Shown here: positions 1 through 8,190 of the stretch, in pieces
Layout: each line of letters begins with the position of its first letter
Position numbering within the stretch: position 1 is the stretch's first letter
Origin: Enterococcus_D entomosocium
GTDB taxonomy: Bacteria; Bacillota; Bacilli; Lactobacillales; Enterococcaceae
Reading direction: 5' to 3' (one strand)
DNA: 64,000 bases
Assembly: GCF_030441895.1 (NCBI RefSeq)
Contig: NZ_JARJAS010000017.1
Program-made: the position numbers and the translations under genes
Notes under the pieces: generated by a model
The model's input: only the letters and a program-made list of their open reading frames with translations
The model's database searches: none
What the model was told of the DNA's origin: nothing

Positions 1-46
1 AGAATTAGAATCTTTTTGATCAATCAATTAATCAAAGTAAGGTAAC

Positions 47-87
47 AAAAAATCTGAGCCAGAATGAGGTTCATTCTGACCCAGATT
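47..87 (-). terminator. Rho-independent terminator of ileS
   Basis: An inverted repeat with arms at 51-68 and 70-87 forms a long stem when read on the minus strand. It is followed by six T residues (A run at 47-52 on the plus strand). It lies about 55 bases past the ileS stop codon, so it ends the ileS transcript. Confidence 0.85.
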
Positions 88-143
88 TGATTTTGCACAA
101 CTCATCAGTCCTTATTGACAAAGAGCCATCTTTTTTCGTTCTT

Positions 144-2939
144 TTATTTTTCAAAGCCTTCTGCAACTGCTTCGGGATAGTTTTCTTTGACGATGGTTGC
201 ACAATGCCCACAAAGTGTTGGCAGTTGCTCTTCTACACCAACATCTACCCGGACTTGGCGACAACGTTCACATACTTCACCTTCGGCTTTTTCAACTAAG
301 ATCGCCACATCCTCAAATTGATATGCCATTTCAGGAGCTGCTTCACCGGCTTCTTTGATCGTTAAGAAATCTGGTGAAATGATCAGCAGTTGTGCAATAT
401 CTGAATCGATAGCTTTTAGCAATGCCGCAACTGGCTCAGTTGGATAAACAGTGACTTTCGCTTCAAAGGACTTTCCGATCAATTTTGCATTACGCGCTTC
501 TTCTAATGCTTTTAAGACATTGTCACGGAAATCAAGGAAGGCCCGCCAAAGATCGAGCAGTTCTTCTTGGTTAGCAAATGTATCATAGCCAGGGAACTCC
601 GCTAACTGTACGTATTCCTCTTCTTCTTTCAAGTGTGACCAGATTTCTTCTGCGGTATGCGGAATGATCGGTGTCAATAATTTCGTCAATGCAACCGCTG
701 TTTGATAAAAGACGGTTTGCATGGCACGGCGTTGGAAATCATTTTCAGCTTCGATATAAACGACATCTTTTGCAAAATCCAAATAGAAGGAAGACATATC
801 GACTGTCAAGAAGTTGATGACTGTCCGGTAAATATGCAAGAAGTTATATTTTTCATAGCCATCTTCCCGAATCGTTTTGATGGTTTGATTCAAACGAACC
901 ATCATGTATTTATCGACAGAACGCAAGTTTTCAAAAGGTACGCTGTCTTTTGCTGGATCAAAATCACTCGTGTTCGCTAATAAGAAACGCATGGTATTGC
1001 GAATCTTCCGATAGACTTCTGACACTTGATTCAAGATATCCATAGACACTCGGACATCCGCTTCGTAGTCAACACTGCTGACCCAAAGACGCAAAATATC
1101 CGCACCCATTTGATTGATCACTTTTTCTGGTGCAATGGTATTACCAAGAGATTTACTCATCTTGCGACCTTCGCCATCTAAGGTGAAGCCTTGAGACAAG
1201 ACGGCTTTATATGGTGCGACTTCATTGATCGCAACACTAGTCGTGATACTTGAGTTGAACCACCCACGATATTGGTCAGAACCTTCCAAGTACATGTCAG
1301 CTGGGAACGTCAATTCTGGACGTTGACGTAACACGGCTTCGTGAGAAGAACCTGAATCAAACCAAACATCCATGATGTCAGTCTCTTTCGAGAATTTGCC
1401 ATTTGGTGAGCCCGGATGCGTGAAGCCAGCTGGCAGTAATTCTTCTGCTTCTTTTTCAAACCAAATCGTTGAACCATGTTCAGCAAACAAGTTTGCCACA
1501 TGCTCGATCGTTTCAGGCGTAATGATGGCTTCGCCGTTTTCTGCATAAAAGATTGGCAACGGAACGCCCCACGCACGTTGACGAGAGATCACCCAGTCGC
1601 CGCGGTCGCGAATCATATTGTATAAACGAGTTTTTCCCCATGGAATGATCCAATCTACTTTTTCGATTTCATCCAAAATATTTTGACGGAACTTATCAAT
1701 AGACGCAAACCATTGTGGTGTTGCCCGATAGATGACTGGTTTTTTCGTCCGCCAATCATGTGGATAGCTGTGAGTAAAGAAGTTTAGTTTTAATAGGGCT
1801 CCTTTTTCTTCTAAAAGCTCAGTGATCATTGGATTGGCTTTGTCATAAAAGACCCCTTCAAATCCTGGCGCTTCTTCTGTGAAGACCCCACGGCTATCGA
1901 CTGGTGATAAGACATCTAGACCATATTTTTTGCTGACGATGTAGTCATCTTCCCCGTGTCCTGGTGCAGTGTGGACCAAACCAGTACCGGCATCCAATGT
2001 CACATGGTCCCCTAACATCAATAGAGACGTACGATCATAAAAAGGATGTTTTGCCGTCATTTTTTCCAATTGATCGCCAGCCAATTCTTGTAATACTTCG
2101 ACAGATTCCCAACCGATCTCATTCGTCACGGTTTCTAATAAATCTTTTGCCACGACGAATTTGCGGCCATCGGCCAAGATTTGAACATAGGCAAAGGTTG
2201 GATTCACAGAGATTCCTAGATTCGCTGGTAAGGTCCATGGCGTCGTCGTCCAGATAACAAAAGATGTATCTGAATCAAGCAAATCTTTGCCATCTGCTAC
2301 TGGGAAAGCCACATAGATCGATGGTGATTTCACATCTTTGTATTCGATCTCAGCTTCTGCTAATGATGATTCACTAGATGGTGACCAGTAAATTGGTTTC
2401 AATCCTTTGTAGATGTAGCCTTTTTCTGCCATTTTTCCGAACACGCGGATTTCTGCTGCTTCATAATCTGGTGTCAATGTGATATATGGATGATCCCAGT
2501 CACCAGAAACGCCTAAACGTTTGAAATCAGCTCTTTGTGTATCCACTTGTGTCAAAGCATATTCTTCACATTTTTTGCGATATTCTGCCAAGCTCATTTC
2601 TTTGCGCTTGATCCCTTTATTGGTCAGTACTTGTTCGATCGGTAAACCATGAGTATCCCAACCAGGTACATAAGGGGAACGGAAACCTGACATCGATTTG
2701 GAACGTACGATGATGTCTTTACTGATTTTGTTTAATGAATGTCCGATATGGATATTTCCATTTGCGTAGGGAGGGCCATCGTGTAAGACAAAGGTTGGCT
2801 TGCCTTCATTTAATTCTTGACGACGTTGATACAATTGATTTTCTTCCCATTCTTTTTGCCAATCCACTTCGCGGTTCGGCAAGTTGCCTCGCATTGGAAA
2901 AGCGGTTTTTCCAAGATGCAGTGTTTCTTTCATTTTCAT
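144..2939 (-). CDS. ileS: Isoleucyl-tRNA synthetase
   Basis: This cytoplasmic class I aminoacyl-tRNA synthetase charges tRNA-Ile with isoleucine. The 931 residues match the bacterial family length. The HIGH motif is at residues 64-67 inside PPYANGNIHIGH, and KMSKS lies near residue 595. The C-terminus has the zinc-binding CERC...CGHC pattern typical of bacterial IleRS. The start is the first ATG (2939), with an AAGGAG site about 10 bases upstream; the ATG two codons later is too far away. It is the last gene of the dcw-linked block but has its own T-box leader, so it is regulated separately by uncharged tRNA-Ile. The roughly 510 bases between the leader terminator and the start codon hold a tandem repeat array. 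Confidence 0.98.
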   Translation of the reverse strand: MKMKETLHLGKTAFPMRGNLPNREVDWQKEWEENQLYQRRQELNEGKPTFVLHDGPPYANGNIHIGHSLNKISKDIIVRSKSMSGFRSPYVPGWDTHGLPIEQVLTNKGIKRKEMSLAEYRKKCEEYALTQVDTQRADFKRLGVSGDWDHPYITLTPDYEAAEIRVFGKMAEKGYIYKGLKPIYWSPSSESSLAEAEIEYKDVKSPSIYVAFPVADGKDLLDSDTSFVIWTTTPWTLPANLGISVNPTFAYVQILADGRKFVVAKDLLETVTNEIGWESVEVLQELAGDQLEKMTAKHPFYDRTSLLMLGDHVTLDAGTGLVHTAPGHGEDDYIVSKKYGLDVLSPVDSRGVFTEEAPGFEGVFYDKANPMITELLEEKGALLKLNFFTHSYPHDWRTKKPVIYRATPQWFASIDKFRQNILDEIEKVDWIIPWGKTRLYNMIRDRGDWVISRQRAWGVPLPIFYAENGEAIITPETIEHVANLFAEHGSTIWFEKEAEELLPAGFTHPGSPNGKFSKETDIMDVWFDSGSSHEAVLRQRPELTFPADMYLEGSDQYRGWFNSSITTSVAINEVAPYKAVLSQGFTLDGEGRKMSKSLGNTIAPEKVINQMGADILRLWVSSVDYEADVRVSMDILNQVSEVYRKIRNTMRFLLANTSDFDPAKDSVPFENLRSVDKYMMVRLNQTIKTIREDGYEKYNFLHIYRTVINFLTVDMSSFYLDFAKDVVYIEAENDFQRRAMQTVFYQTAVALTKLLTPIIPHTAEEIWSHLKEEEEYVQLAEFPGYDTFANQEELLDLWRAFLDFRDNVLKALEEARNAKLIGKSFEAKVTVYPTEPVAALLKAIDSDIAQLLIISPDFLTIKEAGEAAPEMAYQFEDVAILVEKAEGEVCERCRQVRVDVGVEEQLPTLCGHCATIVKENYPEAVAEGFEK

Positions 2940-3093
2940 TCTTGTTTCGCTCCTTTTCGTCTCTCAACGTTTTGGTATAGTTTCAAAATCCATCGACTCG
3001 ATCAACCGATTGCTTCTATTGAACCTGTCAAATGGATTGGTTGCCATAAACTCAATGCATTTAGGATTCACTGATTGTTAACAGTTGATCAGC

Positions 3094-3437
3094 GTGATTC
3101 CTAGTACGGTTACTTCGCTCCCTATGGTCGCCTAGTACTGTTCATCATCTATTCTGTCTTCCTTCGCAAGCCAAACATAGTGATTCTTAGTACGGTTACT
3201 ACGCTCCCTACGGTCGCCTAGTACTGTTCATCATCTATTCTGTCTTGCTTCGCAAGCCAATCATAGTGATTCCTAGTAAGGTTACTACGCTCCCGGCGGT
3301 CGCCTAGTACTGTTCATCATCTATTCTGTCTTGCTTCGCAAGCCAATCATAGTGATTCTTAGTACGGTTACTACGCTCCCGGCGGTCGCCTAGTACTGTT
3401 CATCATCTGCTCTGTTCCGCTTTGCGGACCAATCGCA
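3094..3437. repeat. Four tandem copies of an 86-bp repeat in the ileS leader
   Basis: Four head-to-tail copies of exactly 86 bp occupy 3094-3179, 3180-3265, 3266-3351 and 3352-3437. Each begins GTGATTC, with a short remnant of a fifth start at 3438. Copies 2 and 3 are nearly identical; copies 1 and 4 are more diverged. Within each unit there are three potential hairpins: AGTAC...GTACT, AATCA-tag-TGATT across the unit junction, and CTTGC-TTC-GCAAG. In copy 4 the last hairpin reads TCCGC-TTT-GCGGA, so three base pairs changed in a compensatory way. The array lies between the T-box terminator and ileS, so it is transcribed only on antitermination. There is no coding potential. Confidence 0.95.
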
Positions 3438-3449
3438 GTGATTCACAGC

Positions 3450-3665
3450 AAAAAACACGTCCGTCCCTGGTAAGGGACGAACGTGTTCGTGGTACCACCC
3501 AAATTTTATTGTCGGTTGACAATTCTTTGATGATCGGTAACGGGATCAGGCGTCGTTCTCTACTCGAGTCTTTGAAAAGTCAGCTCTTTCAAGAACGCAA
3601 CTCACAGATGATCTGATTTCTTACAGGGTTTTATTTGGCTTCCACTCCCCCAAACTCGCTTGAAA
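3450..3665 (-). promoter_or_regulatory. T-box riboswitch leader of ileS (isoleucine type)
   Basis: Read on the minus strand, the leader starts with the stem I base AGCGAG (3655-3660). The apical region GAGTGGAAGCC follows, then candidate specifier AUC triplets followed by A. The conserved T-box GGGTGGTACCACG is at about 3488-3500. The terminator is GC-rich (arms within 3456-3487) and followed by T6 (3450-3455). In this family, uncharged tRNA pairs with the specifier and the T-box UGG, stabilising an antiterminator. Ile specificity follows from the downstream ileS; I did not fix which AUC is the specifier. Confidence 0.93.
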
Positions 3666-3693
3666 AATATAAGAAATTTTTCTGTTCTGTGTC

Positions 3694-4449
3694 TTAGTTA
3701 TTATCTGTCTTGTTCAATTCGTCTAATAAGTTTCTCGCATCATCTAATGTTTTCACTTCAGGGCTTTCACTTACATCAACGATTTTTTCATCTGATTCAA
3801 CAATGTCCACATCAAATGTTTCCACTGCTTCTGAGTTTACTCCAGAACCATTTTCACTGTCAAGTTCTTTTGACAAAACTTCTCTGATCACTTGGTGGGA
3901 ATCTTGTACATAGCTTGAAAATGGCGCCAAAATTTCTTCCCACTCAGGACTCTTCACTTGTTCTAATTGCGTTTGCAACATAACTAATAAGTTGTTATGG
4001 AAGACTCTGGTTTTCTTCTTCAAGTCATTTGTTTCTGTCGCCAATTGACGGGCATTGTCGGTTGCATCCGTCAAAATCTCTTTGGCTTTTTCTTCCGCTG
4101 AGGTCATCAAGGCATGCGCATGTTTTTCTGCAGTAGCAACCATTTCATCCGCACGGTTTTGAGCAGAAGTAACGATTACTTCTGATTCTTTGCTTGCGCT
4201 TGTTTTTACTTTATCCGCCGTATCTTGAGCCACGATGATGGATTGATTCAAGGCATCTTTCAATTCATTGAAATATTCAAGTTTTTCTTCTGCGTGTTTC
4301 AACGATTTTTCTAACTCACGATTGCGTTGAACGGCTTCTTCATAATCACGAACGATCATATCCAAGAAGTCATCGACTTCATCTTGGTTGTAGCCTCTCA
4401 TTTTTACTGAAAAGTTTTTATTTTGAATGTCTAATGGAGTTAATGCCAT
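3694..4449 (-). CDS. divIVA: Cell division initiation protein DivIVA
   Basis: DivIVA is a coiled-coil scaffold that senses negative membrane curvature and gathers at septum and poles in Gram-positive bacteria. The 251-residue protein starts MALTPLDIQNKNFSVKMRGY, the conserved lipid-binding N-terminal domain. Long heptad-rich coiled coils run from about residue 30 to 160, followed by an acidic tail. The start ATG has GAGGTG upstream. It follows ylmH by 20 bases and is the last gene of the dcw run before the separately controlled ileS. The acidic C-terminal tail varies between species. Confidence 0.97.
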   Translation of the reverse strand: MALTPLDIQNKNFSVKMRGYNQDEVDDFLDMIVRDYEEAVQRNRELEKSLKHAEEKLEYFNELKDALNQSIIVAQDTADKVKTSASKESEVIVTSAQNRADEMVATAEKHAHALMTSAEEKAKEILTDATDNARQLATETNDLKKKTRVFHNNLLVMLQTQLEQVKSPEWEEILAPFSSYVQDSHQVIREVLSKELDSENGSGVNSEAVETFDVDIVESDEKIVDVSESPEVKTLDDARNLLDELNKTDNN

Positions 4450-4469
4450 ATTCTATACACCTCTTTGAT

Positions 4470-5252
4470 TTATTTACGTAATACACCTAATAACAATCTA
4501 ACTTTTTCTTTTTTCGTGGTTCCTTCTAACCCCTGTATTTGAATCCGACCAAATCCTCTTACCGAAATGATATCCAGTAAATCCAGAACAAAATCTGGTC
4601 GTAATGCTTCTGTCCAGTTTACTTTTACTTTTCCTGATTCGATCAACTGTTTCGAACGCTGGCGTGAGATGTTGTATACGGCAGAAATCACTGTATCAAG
4701 ACGCAATGAGCTAACCGTTTCTCTTTCCTCGGTCCAGCCATCTTTAGGCACAATCAAATCGGTATATTTTGTTTCTTCCAATCGAACGGATACGTTGCCG
4801 ATTTTGTCCACTTGGAGTTGAATAAAATGACTGACTTCAGTGGCAACGAATACTTGCCATATTTCACCATCGGAAAGAATGTCTCCAAAGTATTCCCTCT
4901 TGACTCCAGTCCCCATTAATGTGCCTAAAACTTTTCCATGACTCAACACCGTAAATTTTTTCGGGTATTGAATCGTAAATAAAGTCATGTCAAACTCATC
5001 GGTGGTGGGCTCATAGTAATCGGGATAAATCAAACAACGTCGTCTCTCAGCAGCTTCATATCCACCAAAAAAGCGGAAACTTAAATCCGTTGATTGACGA
5101 ATCAAGCTTTCTAAGATATACGCTTGTCTCGGATCTAAAAAATCAGTCAAGTAAGGCGCATACTGCATTTGCACTTGTTCGATCCATCCTTGAGCGGAAT
5201 CAATAAAAGGGCGTTCATCGTTTCGAAAATGTTGATAGACATTTGCGTTCAC
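4470..5252 (-). CDS. ylmH: YlmH, S4-domain RNA-binding protein
   Basis: This 260-residue protein is the YlmH family member of the ylmDEFGH-divIVA segment. An N-terminal domain of about 170 residues precedes an S4 RNA-binding domain around residues 180-240 (segment with SRQRSKQLIESGKVKVNW). YlmH/RqcP2-type proteins bind the large ribosomal subunit and assist rescue of stalled nascent chains; its position here also suggests a link to division. The start is GTG (5252), preceded by AAGGGGTGG; no ATG fits better. It lies between ylmG and divIVA with short gaps, so it is cotranscribed with them. Confidence 0.95.
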   Translation of the reverse strand: MNANVYQHFRNDERPFIDSAQGWIEQVQMQYAPYLTDFLDPRQAYILESLIRQSTDLSFRFFGGYEAAERRRCLIYPDYYEPTTDEFDMTLFTIQYPKKFTVLSHGKVLGTLMGTGVKREYFGDILSDGEIWQVFVATEVSHFIQLQVDKIGNVSVRLEETKYTDLIVPKDGWTEERETVSSLRLDTVISAVYNISRQRSKQLIESGKVKVNWTEALRPDFVLDLLDIISVRGFGRIQIQGLEGTTKKEKVRLLLGVLRK

Positions 5253-5270
5253 CGATAACCACCCCTTACG

Positions 5271-5543
5271 TTAAAATAAAATTGATTGTAGGATCAATAT
5301 CAATGCTTGTGATGCTAGCTGTAAGACAATAATTGCAAATGCAATCGTAAAATCGATACCAGCAAAACTTAATTTCAATCGATCAAATAAACTCAAATAC
5401 GGTTCACACACTTTTGCTAAGAAACGGCCAAAAGCGGACTGATACCCTCCTGGAAACCAAGACAAAAGTGCATAGATCACTAATAAAATGGTATACAGAT
5501 AAACAGCATCACTCAGTAATTTAACGAATCTCAAGAATAAAAT
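5271..5543 (-). CDS. ylmG: YggT/YlmG family membrane protein, probable AUU start
   Basis: This small two-pass membrane protein of the YggT family shows YALLSWFPG in the loop after the first helix and a second hydrophobic helix at the C-terminus. It sits in its usual place between sepF and ylmH. The first conventional in-frame start, TTG at 5534, is 16 bases from the strong AGGAGG site (5551-5556). An in-frame ATT at 5543 is 7 bases away and restores an N-terminus (LFLRFVKLL) of the length seen in YlmG proteins as I recall them. I therefore place the start at ATT, giving 90 residues; from TTG it would be 87. The family affects nucleoid or septum organisation, with no known enzyme activity. Confidence 0.85.
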   Translation of the reverse strand: MLFLRFVKLLSDAVYLYTILLVIYALLSWFPGGYQSAFGRFLAKVCEPYLSLFDRLKLSFAGIDFTIAFAIIVLQLASQALILILQSILF

Positions 5544-5560
5544 TGGCGTTCCTCCTCACT

Positions 5561-6214
5561 TTAGATATCAAAAAAATTGGTATCTGCTAATGTTTGGGCA
5601 GTGCCTTCAATTTCCATACCCTTAGGCGTGCAAAGAAAAATTTCATCGCCAACACGCTTGATATCACCATCTTCAGCGTACACTGTTCCTGTTAAAAAAT
5701 CAACTATTCGACGAGCTTGGTACTCTTCAATTAAATGAAAATTAACAAGTACAGCATCTCCATTGATGACTTGCTTCGCAATCCCCATAGCTTCTGAATA
5801 AACGCGTGGTTCTACGATCGTTATTTTTCCAGCCATTTGTGGAGAAGTTTCTTTAGCTTTTGTGTCTTTGACTCTCGTATTAGTTCTTTGTTGCGCCATT
5901 GGAACGACTTTTTCTTCCGTCTTAGGCACCGATCTTACTCGTTCAGCCGCCGCTGAGGATTGTTGATAGGCAGCAGTTTGAGGCTGCTGTCTGTATTGAT
6001 AGGCTTGATTTTGTGGTTGACTTGTTGTATAAGAAGCCGCTTGGCTAGAAGCACGCGTACTCGCTGTTGTTCTAGGGGCGGTAAAAGCTCCTCCTTGGTT
6101 CACAGCTGGTTTCGCTGCCGTGCGTGCCGATTCTTCAGTGGCAAATGTTTCTTCATAATAATCTTCTTCGTCAGTCAATCCAAAAAAATTGGTCAGTTTC
6201 TCTTTGAGCGACAT
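5561..6214 (-). CDS. sepF: Cell division protein SepF
   Basis: SepF polymerises into rings, binds the FtsZ C-terminal tail and anchors the Z-ring to the membrane. The 217 residues comprise an N-terminal amphipathic segment (MSLKEKLTNFFGL), a long Gln/Ala/Thr-rich linker to about residue 125, and the C-terminal SepF core (segment with VINGDAVLVNFHLIEEYQARRIVDFLTG split over residues 145-175). The linker is longer than in Bacillus SepF. AAGGAGG precedes the ATG. The neighbours ylmE and ylmG are within 20-30 bases. Confidence 0.97.
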   Translation of the reverse strand: MSLKEKLTNFFGLTDEEDYYEETFATEESARTAAKPAVNQGGAFTAPRTTASTRASSQAASYTTSQPQNQAYQYRQQPQTAAYQQSSAAAERVRSVPKTEEKVVPMAQQRTNTRVKDTKAKETSPQMAGKITIVEPRVYSEAMGIAKQVINGDAVLVNFHLIEEYQARRIVDFLTGTVYAEDGDIKRVGDEIFLCTPKGMEIEGTAQTLADTNFFDI

Positions 6215-6230
6215 CGGTCAACCTCCTTTT

Positions 6231-6902
6231 TTATTGAAATAATGCTGTTCCTACACGAATAAATGTTGCGCCTTCTTGAATCGCAATGGGAAAGTCATTA
6301 CTCATTCCCATACTCGTTTCTAAGCAAGGGGCATGTGTAAGATGCAGGTCAGCGATCTGTTGTTGAATCCTTTTTAATTCTTTGAAAATCTGATGCTGCT
6401 CGTCTTTGGAAGCAGTGAGCGGGGCCATCGTCATCAATCCAACAACACGAATTTTGTCGAACGAAGCGAGTGCTTCAATAAAAGCCACCACCTCTTCTAC
6501 GAAAATCCCTTGTTTCGTTGCTTCCTGCGAAACATTCACTTCCACAAAGCAGTTGATCGGATGCTCTGCTCGTTTTTGAATTTCTTGTGCCAGTTTGATT
6601 GAATCCAACGCATGGAAAAAATCAATCTCATTTATAACTGATTTTACCTTTCTGCGCTGTAAATTACCAATAAAATGCCAACGGACATCTGGGTAATCAG
6701 TTAATGCTGCCTTTTTTTCAAGTAGCTTTTCTACTCGATTTTCTGCACAATCACGCACACCATTTTCTAGAAGTTCTCTTGTCGTTTCTGTATCGACGGA
6801 TTTTGTCACAGCTGTCAAACAGACCTCACTGGCATTTCTAGAAACAAGAGCACAGGAGTCCTGTATCTCTTGCTGGATCTTGTGCAAGTTCTCAGAAATC
6901 AT
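6231..6902 (-). CDS. ylmE: YggS/YlmE family PLP-binding protein
   Basis: This is a 223-residue PLP homeostasis protein with an alanine-racemase-like TIM-barrel fold. The PLP-binding lysine is K34 in CLTAVTKSV. The family signatures WHFIGNLQRRK and LETSMGMSNDF, and the C-terminal IRVGTALF, are all present. Members bind pyridoxal phosphate and affect vitamin B6 and amino-acid pools; no catalytic activity is known. The gene lies between ftsZ and sepF with gaps of 12 and 16 bases, and GGGGGC precedes the ATG. Confidence 0.96.
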   Translation of the reverse strand: MISENLHKIQQEIQDSCALVSRNASEVCLTAVTKSVDTETTRELLENGVRDCAENRVEKLLEKKAALTDYPDVRWHFIGNLQRRKVKSVINEIDFFHALDSIKLAQEIQKRAEHPINCFVEVNVSQEATKQGIFVEEVVAFIEALASFDKIRVVGLMTMAPLTASKDEQHQIFKELKRIQQQIADLHLTHAPCLETSMGMSNDFPIAIQEGATFIRVGTALFQ

Positions 6903-6914
6903 GTGCTCTGCCCC

Positions 6915-8159
6915 CTAGCGTTTACGACGGAAAAATGGTGGTGTGCTTAATTCGTCGTCATCATTCGAGCGTACTTCATCACGGCTGAAGGTGTCGAATT
7001 CTTTCTTTTCTACATTTTCAAATGTGTTTTCTTCTACTTTAGGTCGTACATTTTGTTCTTTACGGATATCCCAATCACCAAAACCATTGCTTTCTTCTGC
7101 TTGTGCAGGACGCGCTTGGTCCATATCTAAGGTTGGTTTTTGTGGGATAGAATGAATTTGGCTTTGACTTTGTCTGCTAGAGCGAGACCCACGTTCTTTT
7201 TTAGAAGGGTCAATGCCAGTTGCAATGACAGTCACACGGATTTCATCGCCTAAGTCTTCATTGATTGATGTACCTAAAATAATATTTACATCACCTGTTG
7301 CCGCATGAGCGACGATATCAGAAGCATCTTGTGCTTCAAATAAAGTCATGTCCAATCCGCCAGTGATGTTCAATAGCACTTGTTCAGCACCATCGATCGA
7401 TGTTTCTAGCAATGGTGAAGAGATTGCTTTTTTCGTTGCTTCGATCACGCGTTCTTCGCCGCTAGCAACACCGATTCCCATCAAAGCGGTGCCTTGATTT
7501 TCCATCACTGTTTTCACATCAGCGAAGTCTAAGTTGACATAGCCAGGTGCAGTGATCAAGTCTGAGATCCCTTGAACCCCTTGACGCAAGACATTGTCTG
7601 CTTCACGGAATGCTTCAAGCATTGGCGTTTTCTTATCAACAACTTCTAACAAACGGTTGTTTGAGATGATCAATAAGGTATCGACATTCTCTTTTAATTT
7701 AGCGATTCCTTCAGCAGCAAAACGGCCGCGTTTTGGTCCTTCAAATGTAAACGGACGAGTAACGACGCCGACTGTCAATGCCCCGATTTCTTTGGCAATT
7801 TTAGCTACGATCGGTGCAGCACCGGTCCCGGTTCCGCCACCCATACCAGCGGTAATGAAAATCATATCTGCGCCTTCTAATGATTCACGAATAGAATCTT
7901 CACTTTCTTCTGCTGCTTTTTGACCAACTTCTGGTTGTGAACCAGCACCAAGACCACGGGTATATTTAGGGCCTAATTGAATGACTGTTTCTGCTTTTGA
8001 ATTTTTTAATGCTTGAACGTCAGTGTTGGCTGCAATAAATTCTACGCCTTTGACATTTTCTTCGATCATACGATTGACTGCGTTGCCGCCACCACCGCCG
8101 ACTCCGATGACTTTGATCACAGCGCCGTCATTGATGTTATTATCAATTGAAAATTCCAT
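6915..8159 (-). CDS. ftsZ: Cell division GTPase FtsZ
   Basis: FtsZ is the tubulin homologue that forms the Z-ring. The 414 residues include the N-terminal GTPase with the tubulin signature GGGTGTG at residues 107-113. A variable linker follows from about 320, and the conserved C-terminal peptide DDELSTPPFFRRKR binds FtsA and SepF. GGAGGAAG lies 8-10 bases before the ATG. It follows ftsA by 31 bases and is probably transcribed both from the upstream dcw promoter and from the ftsA promoter region. Confidence 0.99.
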   Translation of the reverse strand: MEFSIDNNINDGAVIKVIGVGGGGGNAVNRMIEENVKGVEFIAANTDVQALKNSKAETVIQLGPKYTRGLGAGSQPEVGQKAAEESEDSIRESLEGADMIFITAGMGGGTGTGAAPIVAKIAKEIGALTVGVVTRPFTFEGPKRGRFAAEGIAKLKENVDTLLIISNNRLLEVVDKKTPMLEAFREADNVLRQGVQGISDLITAPGYVNLDFADVKTVMENQGTALMGIGVASGEERVIEATKKAISSPLLETSIDGAEQVLLNITGGLDMTLFEAQDASDIVAHAATGDVNIILGTSINEDLGDEIRVTVIATGIDPSKKERGSRSSRQSQSQIHSIPQKPTLDMDQARPAQAEESNGFGDWDIRKEQNVRPKVEENTFENVEKKEFDTFSRDEVRSNDDDELSTPPFFRRKR

Positions 8160-8190
8160 AGTTTATCTTCCTCCTGAGAATCGTTTTAGA

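Noticed and set aside
3094..3437. CRISPR array
   Set aside because: The units are contiguous 86-bp near-copies with no unique spacers, and no cas genes are present.
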